From Oscheius sp. JU75 (lineage: Eukaryota > Nematoda > Chromadorea > Rhabditida > Rhabditidae), in the NCBI GenBank assembly GCA_037178855.1, contig JASJZC010000002.1, forward strand, positions 7,700,501 to 7,764,500: a stretch of 64,000 bases of DNA, read 5' to 3'. Below are positions 1 to 13,317 of the stretch, piece by piece. Below the pieces are notes generated by a model that saw nothing but the letters and a program-made list of their open reading frames with translations, searched no databases and was not told the DNA's origin. Positions within the stretch are counted from its first letter, which is position 1. Every line of letters starts with the position of its first letter. Made by a program: the position numbers and the translations under genes.

Positions 1-1146
1 TCATTTTCAGAATGGTCAAAGCTTCCATCCACCGCCAAACAATTCTTGCCCTTCACCAACAAGGCGTTCAGACGATCAACATCTCTCGTCGTCTTAAGGT
101 GTCCAAGAAGCTCGTGTCTACTACCATTTCGCGATTCAAGGAGCTGGGAAGTGAAAAAGACCGTCCAGGACGAGGAAGACCCATTTGTGTGACCACCAAG
201 GCCAACATTAAGAAGGTACGCGATCGTATTCATCGGAACCCAGCGCGTTCTATCCGTAAAATGGGGCAAGGACTTAGCCATTTCCAAAGGCTCTATGGCT
301 AGAATAATGAAGAAACACCTCAAAATGAAGGGATACAACCAAGGAAAACGTCAGGTCTTGTCCGAAGCCAGTAAGACGAAGAGAAAGGAGCGCTCGAAGA
401 GACTGCTGCTTCGTTTCAAAGGTGGAGGCCACAAGTCGATTCTCTTCACGGATGAAAAGATATTCACCGTCGAACAGTCGCTGAATAAGCAAAACGATCG
501 GGTTTATGCTACTTCACAGCCAAATGTAGCGGTCCGACGTACTGCATATCCAAAAAGTGTCATGATCTTCGGTGGCATAACTTCTGATGGAAAGACACCA
601 CTTATCTTCGTTCCCCAAGGAATCATGTTCAATGGAAACAACTATCTCGACATGTTGAAGACCGAAATCGTGCCATGGGCCAAGAAGCACTTCAAAAAAC
701 GTCCCTGGTGCTTTCAACAGGATGGTGCACCGGCTCACAAGCATAATATCATGCAAACTTGGTGCAAGCAGAACTTTCCCGACTTCATTGACTTTAACCA
801 GTGGCCTCCTTCATCTCCAGACATCAATCCAATGAACTACTCGGTTTGGAGTATTCTCGAATTAAAGGCTTGCTCAAAACCCCCATCGTGATGTCGAATC
901 GTTGAAAAAACCGCTGGAAAAAGCTTGGGACGAGCTCAATGAGGACTACTTGCGCGCCACCGTCGACTCCTTCCCGAAACGTCTCCGAGCCTGTGTCGCT
1001 GCTGATGGAGATACTTTCGAATCTTAAGATGTTATTTTGTTTAGTTTTTTATGGAGAATAAAACCTATATGGTCTGGTTTCCAGTTTTGCAATTTTGACG
1101 GTTTGGCGCAGCTTTTTACTGGTTACCGTAATTTTGGGGCACCCTG
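1..1146 (+). mobile_element. Tc1/mariner element, DD37D group, 3' part
   Basis: The window opens inside the element. Its right end is the inverted-repeat terminus ggggcaccctg followed by the target dinucleotide TA at 1147-1148, as expected for mariner insertion. The left end lies outside the window. The polyadenylation-like stretch gagaataaaacc at about 1052 follows the transposase. The body codes for a broken transposase described separately. A second, intact element of the same catalytic class (a different TIR sequence) lies at 43767-45049. Confidence 0.85.
12..1027 (+). pseudogene. DD37D mariner transposase, frameshifted
   Basis: Cut-and-paste transposase. The N-terminal helix-turn-helix DNA-binding half (RRLKVSKKLVSTTISRFKEL, then the GRGRP hinge) is in one frame from 12 to about 300. 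The catalytic half continues in a second frame (295-891), and the C-terminus (DEDYLRATVDS-like, ending at the TAA near 1026) is in a third. Catalytic motifs are FTDEKIF (first Asp) and QQDGAPAHK (second Asp). The third motif reads DINPMNYSVW: at exactly 37 residues after the second Asp the expected Asp is Asn (codon aac at about 836). Two frameshifts and a lost catalytic residue mean the copy cannot encode an active enzyme. Confidence 0.88.
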
Positions 1147-1194
1147 TAGTGTGGTCAACTGCTCTGAACAATAAGTTCTTTGAAGGTGTTTACC

Positions 1195-1284
1195 AGGCTT
1201 CCATGGGAAAGCTGAAACGTCTGCCATCCATGGGATTCAAGCTTTGGATCCGTAGTCGGAGCGCTAACCACTTGAGCTACACAC
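1195..1284 (-). repeat. tRNA-like (tRNA-Arg-derived) repeat, SINE candidate
   Basis: On the minus strand this has an A-box-like TAGCTCAAGTGGTTAGCGC, an anticodon-arm-like CGACTACGGATC resembling tRNA-Arg(ACG), and a B-box-like GCTTGAATCCC. The sequence after the B box (ATGGATGGCAGACGTTT) closely matches that after the B box of the repeat at 56730 (ATGGATGACAAACGTTT). A shared non-tRNA tail suggests one retroposed family rather than tRNA genes. No good cloverleaf acceptor stem is seen. Confidence 0.45.
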
Positions 1285-2264
1285 TGCCAAGAAAGTATAG
1301 ACGGTTTACGCGCGGTCGACGATTTTGACGTTTTCGAAACAGTATTGGTGGTTTTTTTGTAATGCTTTACTGTTCATTTATGTCTTGCTTTCTGTTTCCA
1401 GAGTTAACGAGTTTAGTTGCCACGTGGCTCTCAAGTTTGGCATGGATATTAAAAGAAAAAACGCTCAGGAAGACTTCAAAAGTTGTCAGCAAGACATAAA
1501 CGCCGTGTTGCTGCTCACTTTTCGAACACGACGTCTTCTCTTCGAAAGGCTCTAGCTGAATTGGAACTCGATTTATCTCACGAAACAATCAGGTCTGCTA
1601 TCAAGAAAACGAAAATAATCGTGCACAAACGGAAAAAGGTTGCCCCTGCCTTGTAACAACGTCATAAGGTTGCCAGACTGAAGTTCTGCAGGCATAATTT
1701 CCAACGCAACTGGGACGAAGTACGCTTCTTGAGTTTTACAAAGTTTTCGTGATCTAGGTTATCTTCAGTGACGAAAAAAAGTTCAATTGTGATGGCCCTG
1801 CTAACTTCGTATTCTACTGCCATGATATTCGAAAAGACGAACAGTACCATACAACGAGGATTTTTCGAAGTGGCAGTGTGATGTGCTACGCTGCAGTGTC
1901 AATTAATGAGACAGTCGACATTGTCTTCACAAGCTCCCATATGAATGCTCAAGATTACATTCATATTCTTGACGGATCGCTAAATCCATTTGTCCAAACT
2001 CTCGGTCAGAAATGTGTTTTCCGGCATGATAACGCGTGGATTCATACATTATTGTACGGGACGTTTATAGGAATGCAAAACAGTATGGAACTGTAGATGG
2101 CCTGAAGAATGTTATTCGTAGTGGAGTAAAATCTAGCTATCTACGCTGCGTAAATTGTATGATTCTACCCCCAACCGTCTTAGCGATGTTCTTGAGTCCA
2201 AAGGTGGACCAAGCCGTTATAAGTTGTAGTTCAAGAAATAAACCGTCTATACTTTCTTGACAGC
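1284..2264 (+). mobile_element. Tc3-like transposon relic with TIRs
   Basis: A 21-bp perfect inverted repeat (core AAGTATAGACGG) bounds the element at 1288-1308 and 2240-2260, with a few further matching bases outside. Between the arms is a decayed Tc3-type transposase. The length of about 0.98 kb is shorter than a full Tc3-like element, so internal sequence has been lost. It sits only about 140 bp from the end of the mariner at 1146. Confidence 0.75.
1420..2228 (+). pseudogene. Tc3-type transposase, degenerate
   Basis: Homology to the Tc3 branch of Tc1/mariner transposases is visible as scattered blocks: IRKKRKKVAPAL-like DNA-binding linker text near 1600, VIFSDEKKFNCDGP at about 1760-1800 (first catalytic Asp), HMNAQDYIHIL at about 1940, and FRHDNAWIHT at about 2020 (second catalytic Asp). 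In-frame stops and frame changes interrupt it, and the third catalytic region cannot be recognised. Non-functional. Confidence 0.75.
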
Positions 2265-2718
2265 GGTTTTCGAAAATGGATGACTCATATTTTTTTCTGA
2301 CTTATGACTATTGATGTTTGACATGATCCTGACGGTTTTTCAGGACAGGGTGTTTGGAACAAGATAAAAGAGTGAGAGTAACACGAGAGATCATGACCAT
2401 TTTAACAAGATGTGTGCGGTGTGTAAATGAGAAGTAGGAAGAAACAGAACGAGACTGTCAATTTGTGAGAGACTTGACGCGTAGTTTGATTGACTGATTG
2501 TACAAAGTTGACAGGTACAGGTTGATAGGATAAGCGGAGAACAGTTTCTGAGGGCATGAAATCGACAGGACCAGAATCAGGGACAGGGACAGAGACAGGA
2601 TCAGGGACCTGGAGACAGAGAGATAGAGACTATGCGCTATACTAAAGATCTCGAACTTTCCATCTTATGATAAAAGTAGGTACAGAAGTTTTACTTGGTA
2701 CAAAACTATTTACAAGAC
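2265..2718. other. Intergenic, GACAGR-rich low complexity
   Basis: No coding potential seen. From about 2400 the strand is a degenerate run of GACAGG/GAGACAG words. This is the 3' flank of the alpha-tubulin gene. Confidence 0.5.
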
Positions 2719-5381
<2,663 letters not shown>

Positions 5382-5623
5382 CGTAGTAAAGGGTGGGATA
5401 CCAGCCAAATTGAGGCTCGAGAGGCGGGGCACCTTGGATACGTGTGGTGGTTAGCAAAAAGCTCTGTTGGCAATTTACGGGTTGGATTCGTAGGAACCGA
5501 AATGGTTAGGGGAACAGTCTATGTCTCTTTATTGAATACATTGATGAGCATAGCTGCCAGAGTCCGGGACTACATAACCGCACCTCGAGAGTAAGGAAGA
5601 GAGAAAACGAGTTACTCTTACTC

Positions 5624-5872
5624 ATACCGTAAAAGCTCTAATATAAGCACCCCCTTACGTAAGAAATATGCAATTATGTATTCGCGTTTTTCAGGGTGAA
5701 AACGACTCTTCCGAGCTTTCTGATGTTCTGCAAAGCTGTAGTCCATGATCTGCTCTACAACTTTACAAAACATTGGAAAGCCAGAAAAAGTTCGCTTGAC
5801 CCCGAAAAACGCGAATACATAATTGCGTATTTCTTATGTAAAGGGGTGCTTATATTAGAAGAAATACGGTAT
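5624..5872. repeat. Foldback element with TTCTGCAAAGTTGTAG core (H1)
   Basis: Two arms of about 118 bp form an imperfect inverted repeat around an 11-nt loop (5743-5754). The outer part shares CATACCGTA and CTAATATAAGCACCCC, the middle CAATTATGTATTCGCGTTTTTC, and the inner end GATGTTCTGCAAAGCTGTAG against CTACAACTTTACAAAACATT. It is the longest member of a hairpin family whose cores recur at 46067, 46698, 46946, 58161, 61458, 62230 and 62421. Confidence 0.85.
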
Positions 5873-6215
5873 CAAAAGAAAAAGGTATTCCCCTTATTCT
5901 GACGAGCAGCCTTCTTCTAGACGATAGCTTCCACGGTAAAGATGCGACGAGGATAGGACTTTGTGTTGTTCCAGGTGCGGGTGACTCGGAGTTTGCGAGT
6001 GTTTCATCTGAATAAAAGACTTGGGATCTGTAGCTCAGATTCTCTGTCCCTCTGTCAATCTGTCTCTCTATCTCACTGATTCTGTATTTCTGTCTGCCTT
6101 TCTTACTGCGTCTGTCTCTCTGTCCTTCAGTCTGTGTCTTTCTATCTCTCGCCACTTGGTGCTACGCCATCGAGACACTGCAACATCTGAATGATTTAAA
6201 ATAGCCACGAGCTTT

Positions 6216-6285
6216 TCCACATGGCTCAGTTGGTTAGGACTTGGTCTACGAAGCAACAGGTACCGATTCGATCAACTGTCTGGGA
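6216..6285 (+). repeat. tRNA-like sequence (A and B box)
   Basis: TGGCTCAGTTGGTTAGGAC fits a Pol III A box (TRGCNNARYNGG), GTCTACGAAGC resembles a tRNA-Arg anticodon loop, and ACCGATTCGATC fits a B box. The stems are poor, so it is a tRNA-derived relic rather than a tRNA gene. Confidence 0.4.
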
Positions 6286-6465
6286 AAATATTTCCATTTC
6301 TCCACCTCCCAAGAACACCGTCTATATGGTTTTTGCCCCGTAGATTCATTCATAGGATCAGCTGGTACAGCAGATATGATAAAAATGGTACAATTTCTCT
6401 TCCATGTGTATATCATGAATCGGTATGAATCAAAAAACTGGGAGAGATCACAAAGTCTAGACGAA

Positions 6466-6592
6466 CTACTTTAGAATGGTCTTGATCTGGTCTTGGGTCT
6501 CGTTGTCACGCACCTTCTTGAGTCCGTCGATAAGAGTCGAGAGCAGATTCGAGTCCAGCTTCTCTTTGGGGACGTATCGTTCGAAGAAGTCG
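6466..6592 (-). CDS. Terminal exon of an unidentified protein
   Basis: An acceptor (tttaactttcag) is followed by an open frame of about 42 codons ending KTILK and a stop. The peptide is charged and helical in character (SDFFERYVPKEKLDSNLL, KKVRDNETQDQIK). I do not recognise the family and could not find its upstream exons. A short acceptor/donor-bounded segment at about 6902-6946 has stops in the frames read and may be untranslated. Could be a real last exon or chance. Confidence 0.3.
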
Positions 6593-7029
6593 CTGAAAGT
6601 TAAAAGAAAATCACCTCTGGAGAACAAGAGGCGTCGAAAGATGGGGGTAGTACCAATCCTACTCAACTGATCTCCACCATGACAGGGATAGGTACAGAGG
6701 GGGTCGCGCAACCCTGACAGAGACAACGGACAGAGATATCAGAAAATCAGATTGACCGAGACCAGAAAACTGCGTGATTTTTGACAAATTGGAAAAGGAA
6801 CAGATTGACTAGAAAAGTGTTCTAACTGTCTCTTTACTGACAAGCTATGAGTGAAAATTGGATCAGAATTGGCCGTCGAACCACCCAAAAACGGCACTTA
6901 CCGAATATTAATTATTTGTCTAGCAGCACAAAAATCGCCCTACCAGGCTGAAAACGCAAATCCAACCAAACTTGCTCGGTTTCTCCCGACTTTTATGGCA
7001 GCAAACTTTACAAACCGATGATCGCAGAA

Positions 7030-7511
7030 CTAAGAAGTTTGTCTAAGCATGGATTTCCGCACCATGTAGTAGTTTCGTGTAGCTTTGAGCTGTCTCATGT
7101 TGGATTCGATTTCCTGTAACATGTGGTGCTCTCGATAGTCATGGAAAAACGAACTCTTTTAAGGATGTAAAGCGTGACGACTCCGGAACCGAAAAATGCC
7201 ACCCCGGCTATATTGGAGATCTTCGGAATGGGACATAAAGCAGAGAAAGAGGAAGCCATTTCAGCAGATGCAAAGGAGAGAGCTCCACAAAACTGGAGAG
7301 TAGGGAATCATAGAAGCGTGGTATGAAAAACTGACTCCGACGAATGGTGGGTTGACTGAAGGGATCTGGAGGCATGCAGCCAATGTAGCCGAGAATTCGA
7401 ATAGGAGAGTACACAAATGATCAAATGGCGACTTACCAAAACTTTCCAAAGCTGAATAAGTTTTTCAAAAAAATTAATCTGTGGGCTATTTCGTTGTAAT
7501 GGAGCAGGCAT
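7030..7511 (-). CDS. Possible small mitochondrial membrane protein
   Basis: Weak. A start codon at 7509-7511 opens a 25-codon exon (MPAPLQRNSPQINFFEKL...) ending at a clean GTAAGT donor (7431-7436). About 220 nt further on is a hydrophobic segment (IAGVAFFGSGVVTLYILKR) followed, one base out of frame, by a charged helix (DYREHHMLQEIESNMRQLK) and a stop at 7030-7032. Short transmembrane segment plus charged helix recalls small respiratory assembly factors such as PET117. The frame slip and unclear acceptor keep this tentative. Confidence 0.22.
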
Positions 7512-7706
7512 CACAAACCTGGTATCGTTGGCTAAAAAAATTCATTTGGCATCTTTTTTATTTTTTTTTTAATTTGCGATAAAGTGCCTACCTACAGCAA
7601 CAAGAAAAATAAAAAAGACCCAAGTTCCAGGAAGAAATATGAGAAAACACGAAAAAAATTCACTGCGATTATTTCCGTATTTTCTGGTAATACCTCGGCA
7701 AGCTTC

Positions 7707-8093
7707 ATTCAAATTTCTTCGCGCGCAATTTCGTTTTTGGCGCTTTTTCGTATTTTCAAGCTTCTGTTTTGTCGTTCATTTCTGCTAATTTTCCGTATAT
7801 TGTTTCTGTTTATCGTTCTTTTGCCAGTAAAAACGAGGTGTTACGCATCTAGAGAGATAAACGTAGCAGCTACAGCTCATTTTAAATAGCCTTTTTTCGT
7901 ATTTACAGACAATTCAATAAGAGTACGCCGGAAGGACTGGAAAGAAAATGCCAGGATAACCTCGGTTCTTTTTTTGGAATGCTGATTTGCGGAAAAACAA
8001 CAGAATGCAACAAAACTGGAAAAAGCTTTAAAATAATGAAAAATTGGATCCGCGCCAAAAAAAAAACGAAATTGCGCGCGAAAAAATTTGAAT
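7707..8093. repeat. Foldback (inverted-repeat) element
   Basis: Left arm from 7707 (ATTCAAATTTCTTCGCGCGC, then AATTTCGTTTTTGGCGC) and right arm ending at 8093 are reverse complements with small gaps. The right arm has a longer T tract and an insert GGATCCAA. Similarity weakens toward the centre (CAAGCTTCTGTTTTG against AAAGCTTTTTCCAGTTTTG). No transposase inside, so a non-autonomous foldback or MITE. Its core differs from the H hairpin family. Confidence 0.6.
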
Positions 8094-9281
8094 CGGTGAC
8101 AGGGTCAGACCACGCCATCCTATTTTCATGTATCCCACCCTCCGAAAGTGTTCTTCCTCTCCCTTGGTCATCTCATAAATCTCCCATCCTCTTCAATGTA
8201 TTGTCTTCTGCCGTATTTGCCTTCCTCTTCCTCCTCCTTCCCACCAATCGAATGCGAACAGCGCTCTCTTCCCGATTCTATGATCTTACATGTTCTCTCC
8301 AAATTAGAATTACTTTGCAAATTACAGCCGTCGGAAGTGACCGAGAAAAAGACTCAAGTAATTGATTTTTTCCAGCCCGTGTTCGCTATTTTTCTTGGTG
8401 GCAGTCAGTGGCTAGGATTGTTTGCTACCAAGAGGAGAGAGAGAGAGATTCCCGCTCATCGACCACAGTTTTTCCAGAGCCAGTTGTCCTATGAGAACAA
8501 ACATTTTGGGGGTGTGGGATGGGTGAAAACTGAGGTGTGTTATTTCGGAAAATGATGCCATTTGGACAGGCGTATTACTGCGCTACCTGCAGAGTGTATG
8601 TCTCTCTCTGTCTCTCCCTGCCTCTCGAACCTGATTTCTTTTTGTGCCTATTTTGTTGTTGTTCTTTCACTCTCTCTCCCTCTCGCTCAATCGCACTCTC
8701 GTTCCCGATCAGTTTCGGCTGACAGCGTGTGAAACGTTCATCAGCTGTTACAAAGAACGAGAGTGAGAGAGGGTCTCAACTTTCGGCTATAGCCCTTCGC
8801 CCATTGCGATTCCCAACAGTATTACTAGTAATTCCAGTAGTTCCCTTTTTCTATCAAGGGCTCATCTTTCAGTATAGTTGTGGCGTCTGTCTCTGCTAGA
8901 CAAAACATACCAGTGTGCAACACTTCTCTCCCGATTGTGGCAATCTTCTCCTGTTTCTCTCTAAAACGTCTCTCGGTCTAGAAAACGTCACCTTCAAAGA
9001 GATACTGATCACCTAAGTCACAAGGACAACGGTTTCCGACTAGATTTGGAAAACAATCTTTAAAGCGAGACAGAGAGATTGAGAGACATAGAGCCATAGC
9101 TTCCACTTTCTATTCACTGTCTTTCGATGTCGGCAGAATCGATAGGGCCAGAGAAAAGCTTGGCAATCCCCTTGTTAATTTTTCTATTAGAAGCTATTTC
9201 TTGTTTCAACAACGATTTTCTAATTGACGCTTCCAAAAACTGACAAAATCGACAAAAAGAGCTCATTTACAGCAACTCTAC
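8094..9281. other. Non-coding, pyrimidine-rich flank
   Basis: CT-rich sequence with many TCTCTC words; open frames here look like composition effects. The last 15 nt (catttacag, then caactctac) put an acceptor just before the start codon of the acyltransferase at 9282. Confidence 0.5.
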
Positions 9282-10627
9282 ATGTTGGGAAGAGCAACTG
9301 GAGTCGTCTACGCTGCCCTCGTCCTTGTCACTTCGTTCTTGGGATCAGTCTTCTTTCTCTTCCCGCACATTCCTCTGGCCAAGTTCTTGCCCCATCACTG
9401 GAGGATCCTAGCCGATCGGATTGTTGGTCTTTGGCTCACTTTTCCTGCGGTAGGCCTTAATTTCTCTCTCTCGAAAAAACTGTTATAGGCTCTATTGGAA
9501 AAACTTTTCGGATGTCGTTTCCATGTGACGGGTGATTTGATTCGGAGGAAGAAGCCGGCTATTATTCTCATGAATCACAGAACGAGGTAGGTCATTCTCT
9601 GTCTGTCTGTCCCTGTCCCACAATACTCATCCCCTTAATTCCAGACTTGACTGGATGTTTCTCTGGAACGCCCTCTACAAAATGGATCCGTGGCTTTTAA
9701 CGACCGAGAAGATCTCCCTCAAGGCTCCGCTGAGAATGCTTCCTGGCTCCGGATGGGCCATGAGCTGCGCCACCTATCTGTTCCTCGAGAGAAGCATCGA
9801 GAAGGACAGTGAGAACATCAGAGACATGATTCAGTACTGGGCCAACTGCGGCAATCCGTATCAGGTATATCCTTTTATTTACGCAAATATGGCCAATTTA
9901 GATGCTTCTCTTCGCCGAAGGCACAGATTTCAGTGAGTGGGGAATAGAGCGCAGTAACTCCTTCGCCGAGAAGAACGGTCTGCCCAAGTACGAATACGTT
10001 CTGCATCCGCGCACCACCGGATTCACTTTCCTTTGTGAAACAATGGAAAAATGTGAGTTGGAGACAGACAGTGACTGTTTTTTCATTTTCCAGTGAGCTA
10101 CATCGAGAATATCTACGACGTGACTGTGGCCTATGAGAAAGAAGAAGACATTGTCCACTCGGAATTCGACATGATCCTGCGCGGTCGTCTTCCCCAGAAG
10201 ATCCACTTCAATGTCAAGGAGTATAAGCTGAGTGAGCTGCCCAAAGACGCTAATGGAAGAGCCGATTGGCTGGCTGATATTTGGAAAGAGAAGGAACAGG
10301 CCTTGAAAGAGTAAGTATCTCTATCTCTATCTCTTATCTCCTTATTTCAGTTTCTACACTGGAGAAACCTCGACTCTCGCCAAGCCAGCTGACCATGTTT
10401 GGCCAGTCGAGACGACGGGAATCGGCTACACTCTTGCCTGGTTCTTCTGGATTTCGTCCACTGGCATCTTCATCTATCTGTTGATCAACTTCTCTCTCAT
10501 CCAGGCCATCGTCGTCCTGGCATCTCTCTTCTACGTCAGCTGTCACTTCCTCTACGGCGGCTGGGAATTCTTGACCATCAGATGGTTCAACCAATACCGA
10601 GTCGGATTGAAGGCGGGCAAATATTGA
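9282..10627 (+). CDS. LCLAT1-type lysophospholipid acyltransferase
   Basis: ER/mitochondria-associated membrane enzyme that acylates lysophospholipids (lysocardiolipin or lysophosphatidylinositol acyltransferase branch of the PlsC/AGPAT superfamily). Six exons (about 9282-9449, 9489-9586, 9645-9864, 9902-10052, 10094-10310, 10351-10627) give 376 residues, close to the family length. An N-terminal membrane helix (GVVYAALVLVTSFLG) precedes motif I NHRTRLDWMF (residues about 86-95, with catalytic His and Asp). Then come KISLKAPLRMLPGSGWAM, motif III FAEGTDFSE and AEKNGLPKYEYVLHPRTTGF, which is diagnostic of this branch. Two C-terminal hydrophobic segments follow. A splice-acceptor-like catttacag lies 9 nt before the ATG. 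An AATAAA lies near 10700. Confidence 0.93.
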
Positions 10628-11280
10628 AGGCGGGAGCTCAACATGGCCATTATCTACGGGTACCTTTTTGTGTTCAAAGCCGTGTAAATTTTTTCTGGGT
10701 AATAAACTTTAATTTCTTCTTTGTAAGCGAGAAAAAATCGGGGGAGGGGAAGGGGAGTGAAGCCACAAACAACGGCGCTGTCTAACTGTCGACTCTGCTT
10801 CTGTTATTGGAGCCACAACCGACGTGACAGTCCAATTGTCATGTCACTCTTTGTTTTTCGCGCCGTAACCGACGTGACTGTCGAACTGTGGACGTTGTGG
10901 CTCTCATTGATTGATTGGTTGATCACTTATTGTTTTTCCATGTTAATTGACGGTAATAGACAGAATTTTTTCTACTTGTCAAGCATAATCCATATTCCCT
11001 CGAGTTCGCAGAGTCACAGTAGTGCTGTTGCGATGCTTGTAGCTGCCCCTCTTCTCCTCTTCCAAGCCGTCGCCATATCCCTGCTACAGATTTAATGTGG
11101 AACAGAAGTCCGGAACAGAAGCCTCTCTCTCGTCCTGTACTTTTTCCCATCAACTCTCGGGCCACTAGACAGGATGTCGCCCTGGGCCAGTCCACGTAGA
11201 TCTGATTGTCAACACGGTTAGCTCATTGGTAGTATTTTTGAATTCCGACAATTATATCAACCTTTCCTTTTGTCCTTAGG
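10628..11280. other. Intergenic with two 31-bp motif copies
   Basis: 3' flank of the acyltransferase gene (AATAAA near 10700), then two copies of the GCCACA...TGTGGC motif (10812-10891). No gene seen. Confidence 0.5.
10812..10891 (+). repeat. 31-bp GCCACA/TGTGGC motif, two copies
   Basis: Copies at about 10812-10839 (GCCACAACCGACGTGACAGT, drifting at its end) and 10864-10891 (AACCGACGTGACTGTCGAAC). The family consensus begins GCCACAACCGACGTGACTGT and ends CTAACTGTGGC, so its ends are inverted. Confidence 0.7.
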
Positions 11281-11572
11281 AGTTTCAGGATTTTGATAGC
11301 TGTTGGTCGCAGTTGGAGACTGATCTAGAAAGCAAGGGCCAGATAGGGACAAAGGGAGACAGGGAGACGATGACATTCTTTTGACTTACCTTTTCAACGT
11401 AGCATTCCATGAACCGTTAAAAGACGTCCGCAAGGTCAGGACCGCCATACTCAAAATAGCCAAGGTATCCGAAGAGGACGTCGACTACCTAAACGTTTCT
11501 CTATTGAGACGTTTTATTCAAAGACATACCTTCTTCTCCCTCGTATCTCCAGCCTGCAACTCTTCCAAATCT

Positions 11573-12078
11573 ATCTATTTTAAATTGTCCTCGCGTCTCA
11601 GTCTGTCTGAAGCCCTAATTGACAATTAGTGTGCATTATTTTGTGCGCACACTAATTGTTGGCAAGTCAAGTCAGTTCGAGAGATACCTTCTTTGGGAGA
11701 ACGTTGTTTCTGTCATGGTAGCTCGACTGGCACGGAAAATGCGAACAGGGCGAAGTGAGAGAGAAGGACCAGTACAGGCTGGCAGAAGGGAATAGAAACC
11801 GGGCAAAATTCAAAGGTATCAGAGGATATAACTGTTATTGAGCTCCCCAGGGACGATAGCACAGGGAGTTGGGTCGAGAAAAAGGAAAAATGGGTTCAAA
11901 GAGTGAAAGGGAAGTGGGGTCAAAGAGTGAGAAGTGGGTTCAAAGAGTGAGAAGTGGGTTTCACTGATTAGAAATGGTCATTAGCAATCGTTTTTGCTGG
12001 GGAAAGGACAAGGTAGATATGCCTCAAGGTGCGCAACAAGTTAGGCTACCGCCCCGAAGGGGCGGCGGCCTAACTTGT
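11573..12078 (+). repeat. Dispersed repeat R1, copy A
   Basis: About 505 bp. Starts near TATTTTAAATTGTCCTCGCG, contains CTAATTGACAATTAGTGTG and GTGCGCACACTAATTG, the block GGTAGCTCGACTGGCACGG, and internal tandem GGTTCAAAGAGTGA units. Ends in a stem-loop at 12036-12078: ACAAGTTAGGCTACCGCCCC, loop GAA, then the near-perfect complement. Lies within the eIF4G duplicate, directly joined to copy B. Confidence 0.8.
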
Positions 12079-12586
12079 CTAGTTTAAAATGTCCTCGCGT
12101 CTCTGTCTGTCTGTCTGTCTGAAGCCAATATTGCCAATTAGTGAGCACTATTTTGTGCGCACACTAATTGTTGGCAAGTCAAGCCAGTTCGGGAGATACC
12201 TTCTTTGGGAGGACGTTGCTTCTGAAAGCTCGACTGGCGCGGAAAATGCGAACAGGGCAAAGTGAGAGAGAAGGACCAGTACAGGCTGACAGAAGGGAAT
12301 AGAAACCGGGCAAAATTCAAAGGTAACAGAGGATATAACTGTCATTGTGCTCCCCAGGGACGATAGCAATACTTGGACAGGGAGTTGGGTCGAGAAATCG
12401 GAAATGGGTTCAAAGAGTGAAAGGGAAGTGGGTTTGAGGGATAGAAAGTGGGGTCAAAGAGTGAGAAGTGGATTTCACTGATTAGAAATTAGCAATCGTT
12501 TTTGCTGGGGAAAGGACAAGGTAGATATGCCTCGAGGTGCGCAACAAGTTAGGCTACCGCCCTGAAGGGGCGGCGGCCTAACTTGT
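12078..12586 (+). repeat. Dispersed repeat R1, copy B
   Basis: Tandem second copy, starting TCTAGTTTAAAATGTCCTCG and closely matching copy A along its length, again ending in the stem-loop (12544-12586) with GCCCTGAAGGGGC at its tip. Other copies: 40988-41213, 43595-45165 (split by a mariner) and 48180-48385 (reverse). Confidence 0.8.
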
Positions 12587-12781
12587 TGATATGAATTCTG
12601 CTGGCAATTTTTCTCTTTCTGCTCTTTTTCTGCTTCCCTTCCCTTTCAACCTTTGTCATAGCCAAGAGATTTGCATTGACGTTGTGGGTCGAAGCTCCCA
12701 TTTTTTTGTGCCCACCACTGTTGTTACAGGTTGTTTCTCGGCCAACAACTCCCAGAGTGGAAAAGGAAATTGGTTCTGTTC

Positions 12782-12804
12782 GGCCACAACCGACGGGACT
12801 GTCT
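12782..12804 (+). repeat. 31-bp motif, partial copy
   Basis: GCCACAACCGACGGGACTGT at the edge of the duplicated eIF4G block; the equivalent copy in the intact gene is at 49683. Confidence 0.65.
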
Positions 12805-13317
12805 TATCAAGTCTCTGCTGCTCACTTGATGTTTCCGAATTTTCTCCTCCTGAACTTGTTGTAATCTTCTTTCCATCTGGCCAACATCTCCTTCTTCTTG
12901 TCCTCGTCCATCTCCTGGTCAATGGCTTCTTTCTGAAAGTATTTTCTTCAAACCAGTTTCAATGAAAAACTCACATCCATGGTCTTACTTACGAATGTGT
13001 TCAGTGATCTAGACAGGATGGCATTTCGGAAAGGTGACTGTTTGTTGTTGACCTTGAGTTCTGACTCGACCTATAAAAGGGGATATTAGTCACTGGCACT
13101 GTCACTGTCCTTTATATACTGTCAAAAACCGTACCTGTCTCTTACAGATCTCCGAGTAGATTGCACAGAATCTCGGCTCTTCGACAGGCTTGTCGAAGAT
13201 GATGTTGATGACCTGGGTCAACTGCAGCAAAGTTCGGTAGGGGACCGGCTAATTGCAAAGTCAAGGACTCTCTGATCCAATTCTCTTTCGTGACCGGAGT
13301 AATCTTGTTGAGAAGGG

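Larger units (their letters stand above)
5382..6465. other. Intergenic with foldback and tRNA-like repeat
   Basis: No gene seen. It holds the foldback element 5624-5872, a GACAGAG-type low-complexity block (about 6040-6150) and a tRNA-like sequence at about 6216-6285. Confidence 0.5.

Noticed and set aside
7979..8555. Overlapping open frames of 128-135 codons before the acyltransferase gene
   Set aside because: Composition is CT-rich and low complexity, no motif or splice logic, and one overlaps a foldback arm.
10334..10594. Acidic ORF opposite the acyltransferase last exon
   Set aside because: Antisense shadow of the coding exon 10351-10627.
12036..12078. Rho-independent-type terminator
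   Set aside because: The genome is eukaryotic and the stem-loop recurs as the end of a dispersed repeat.
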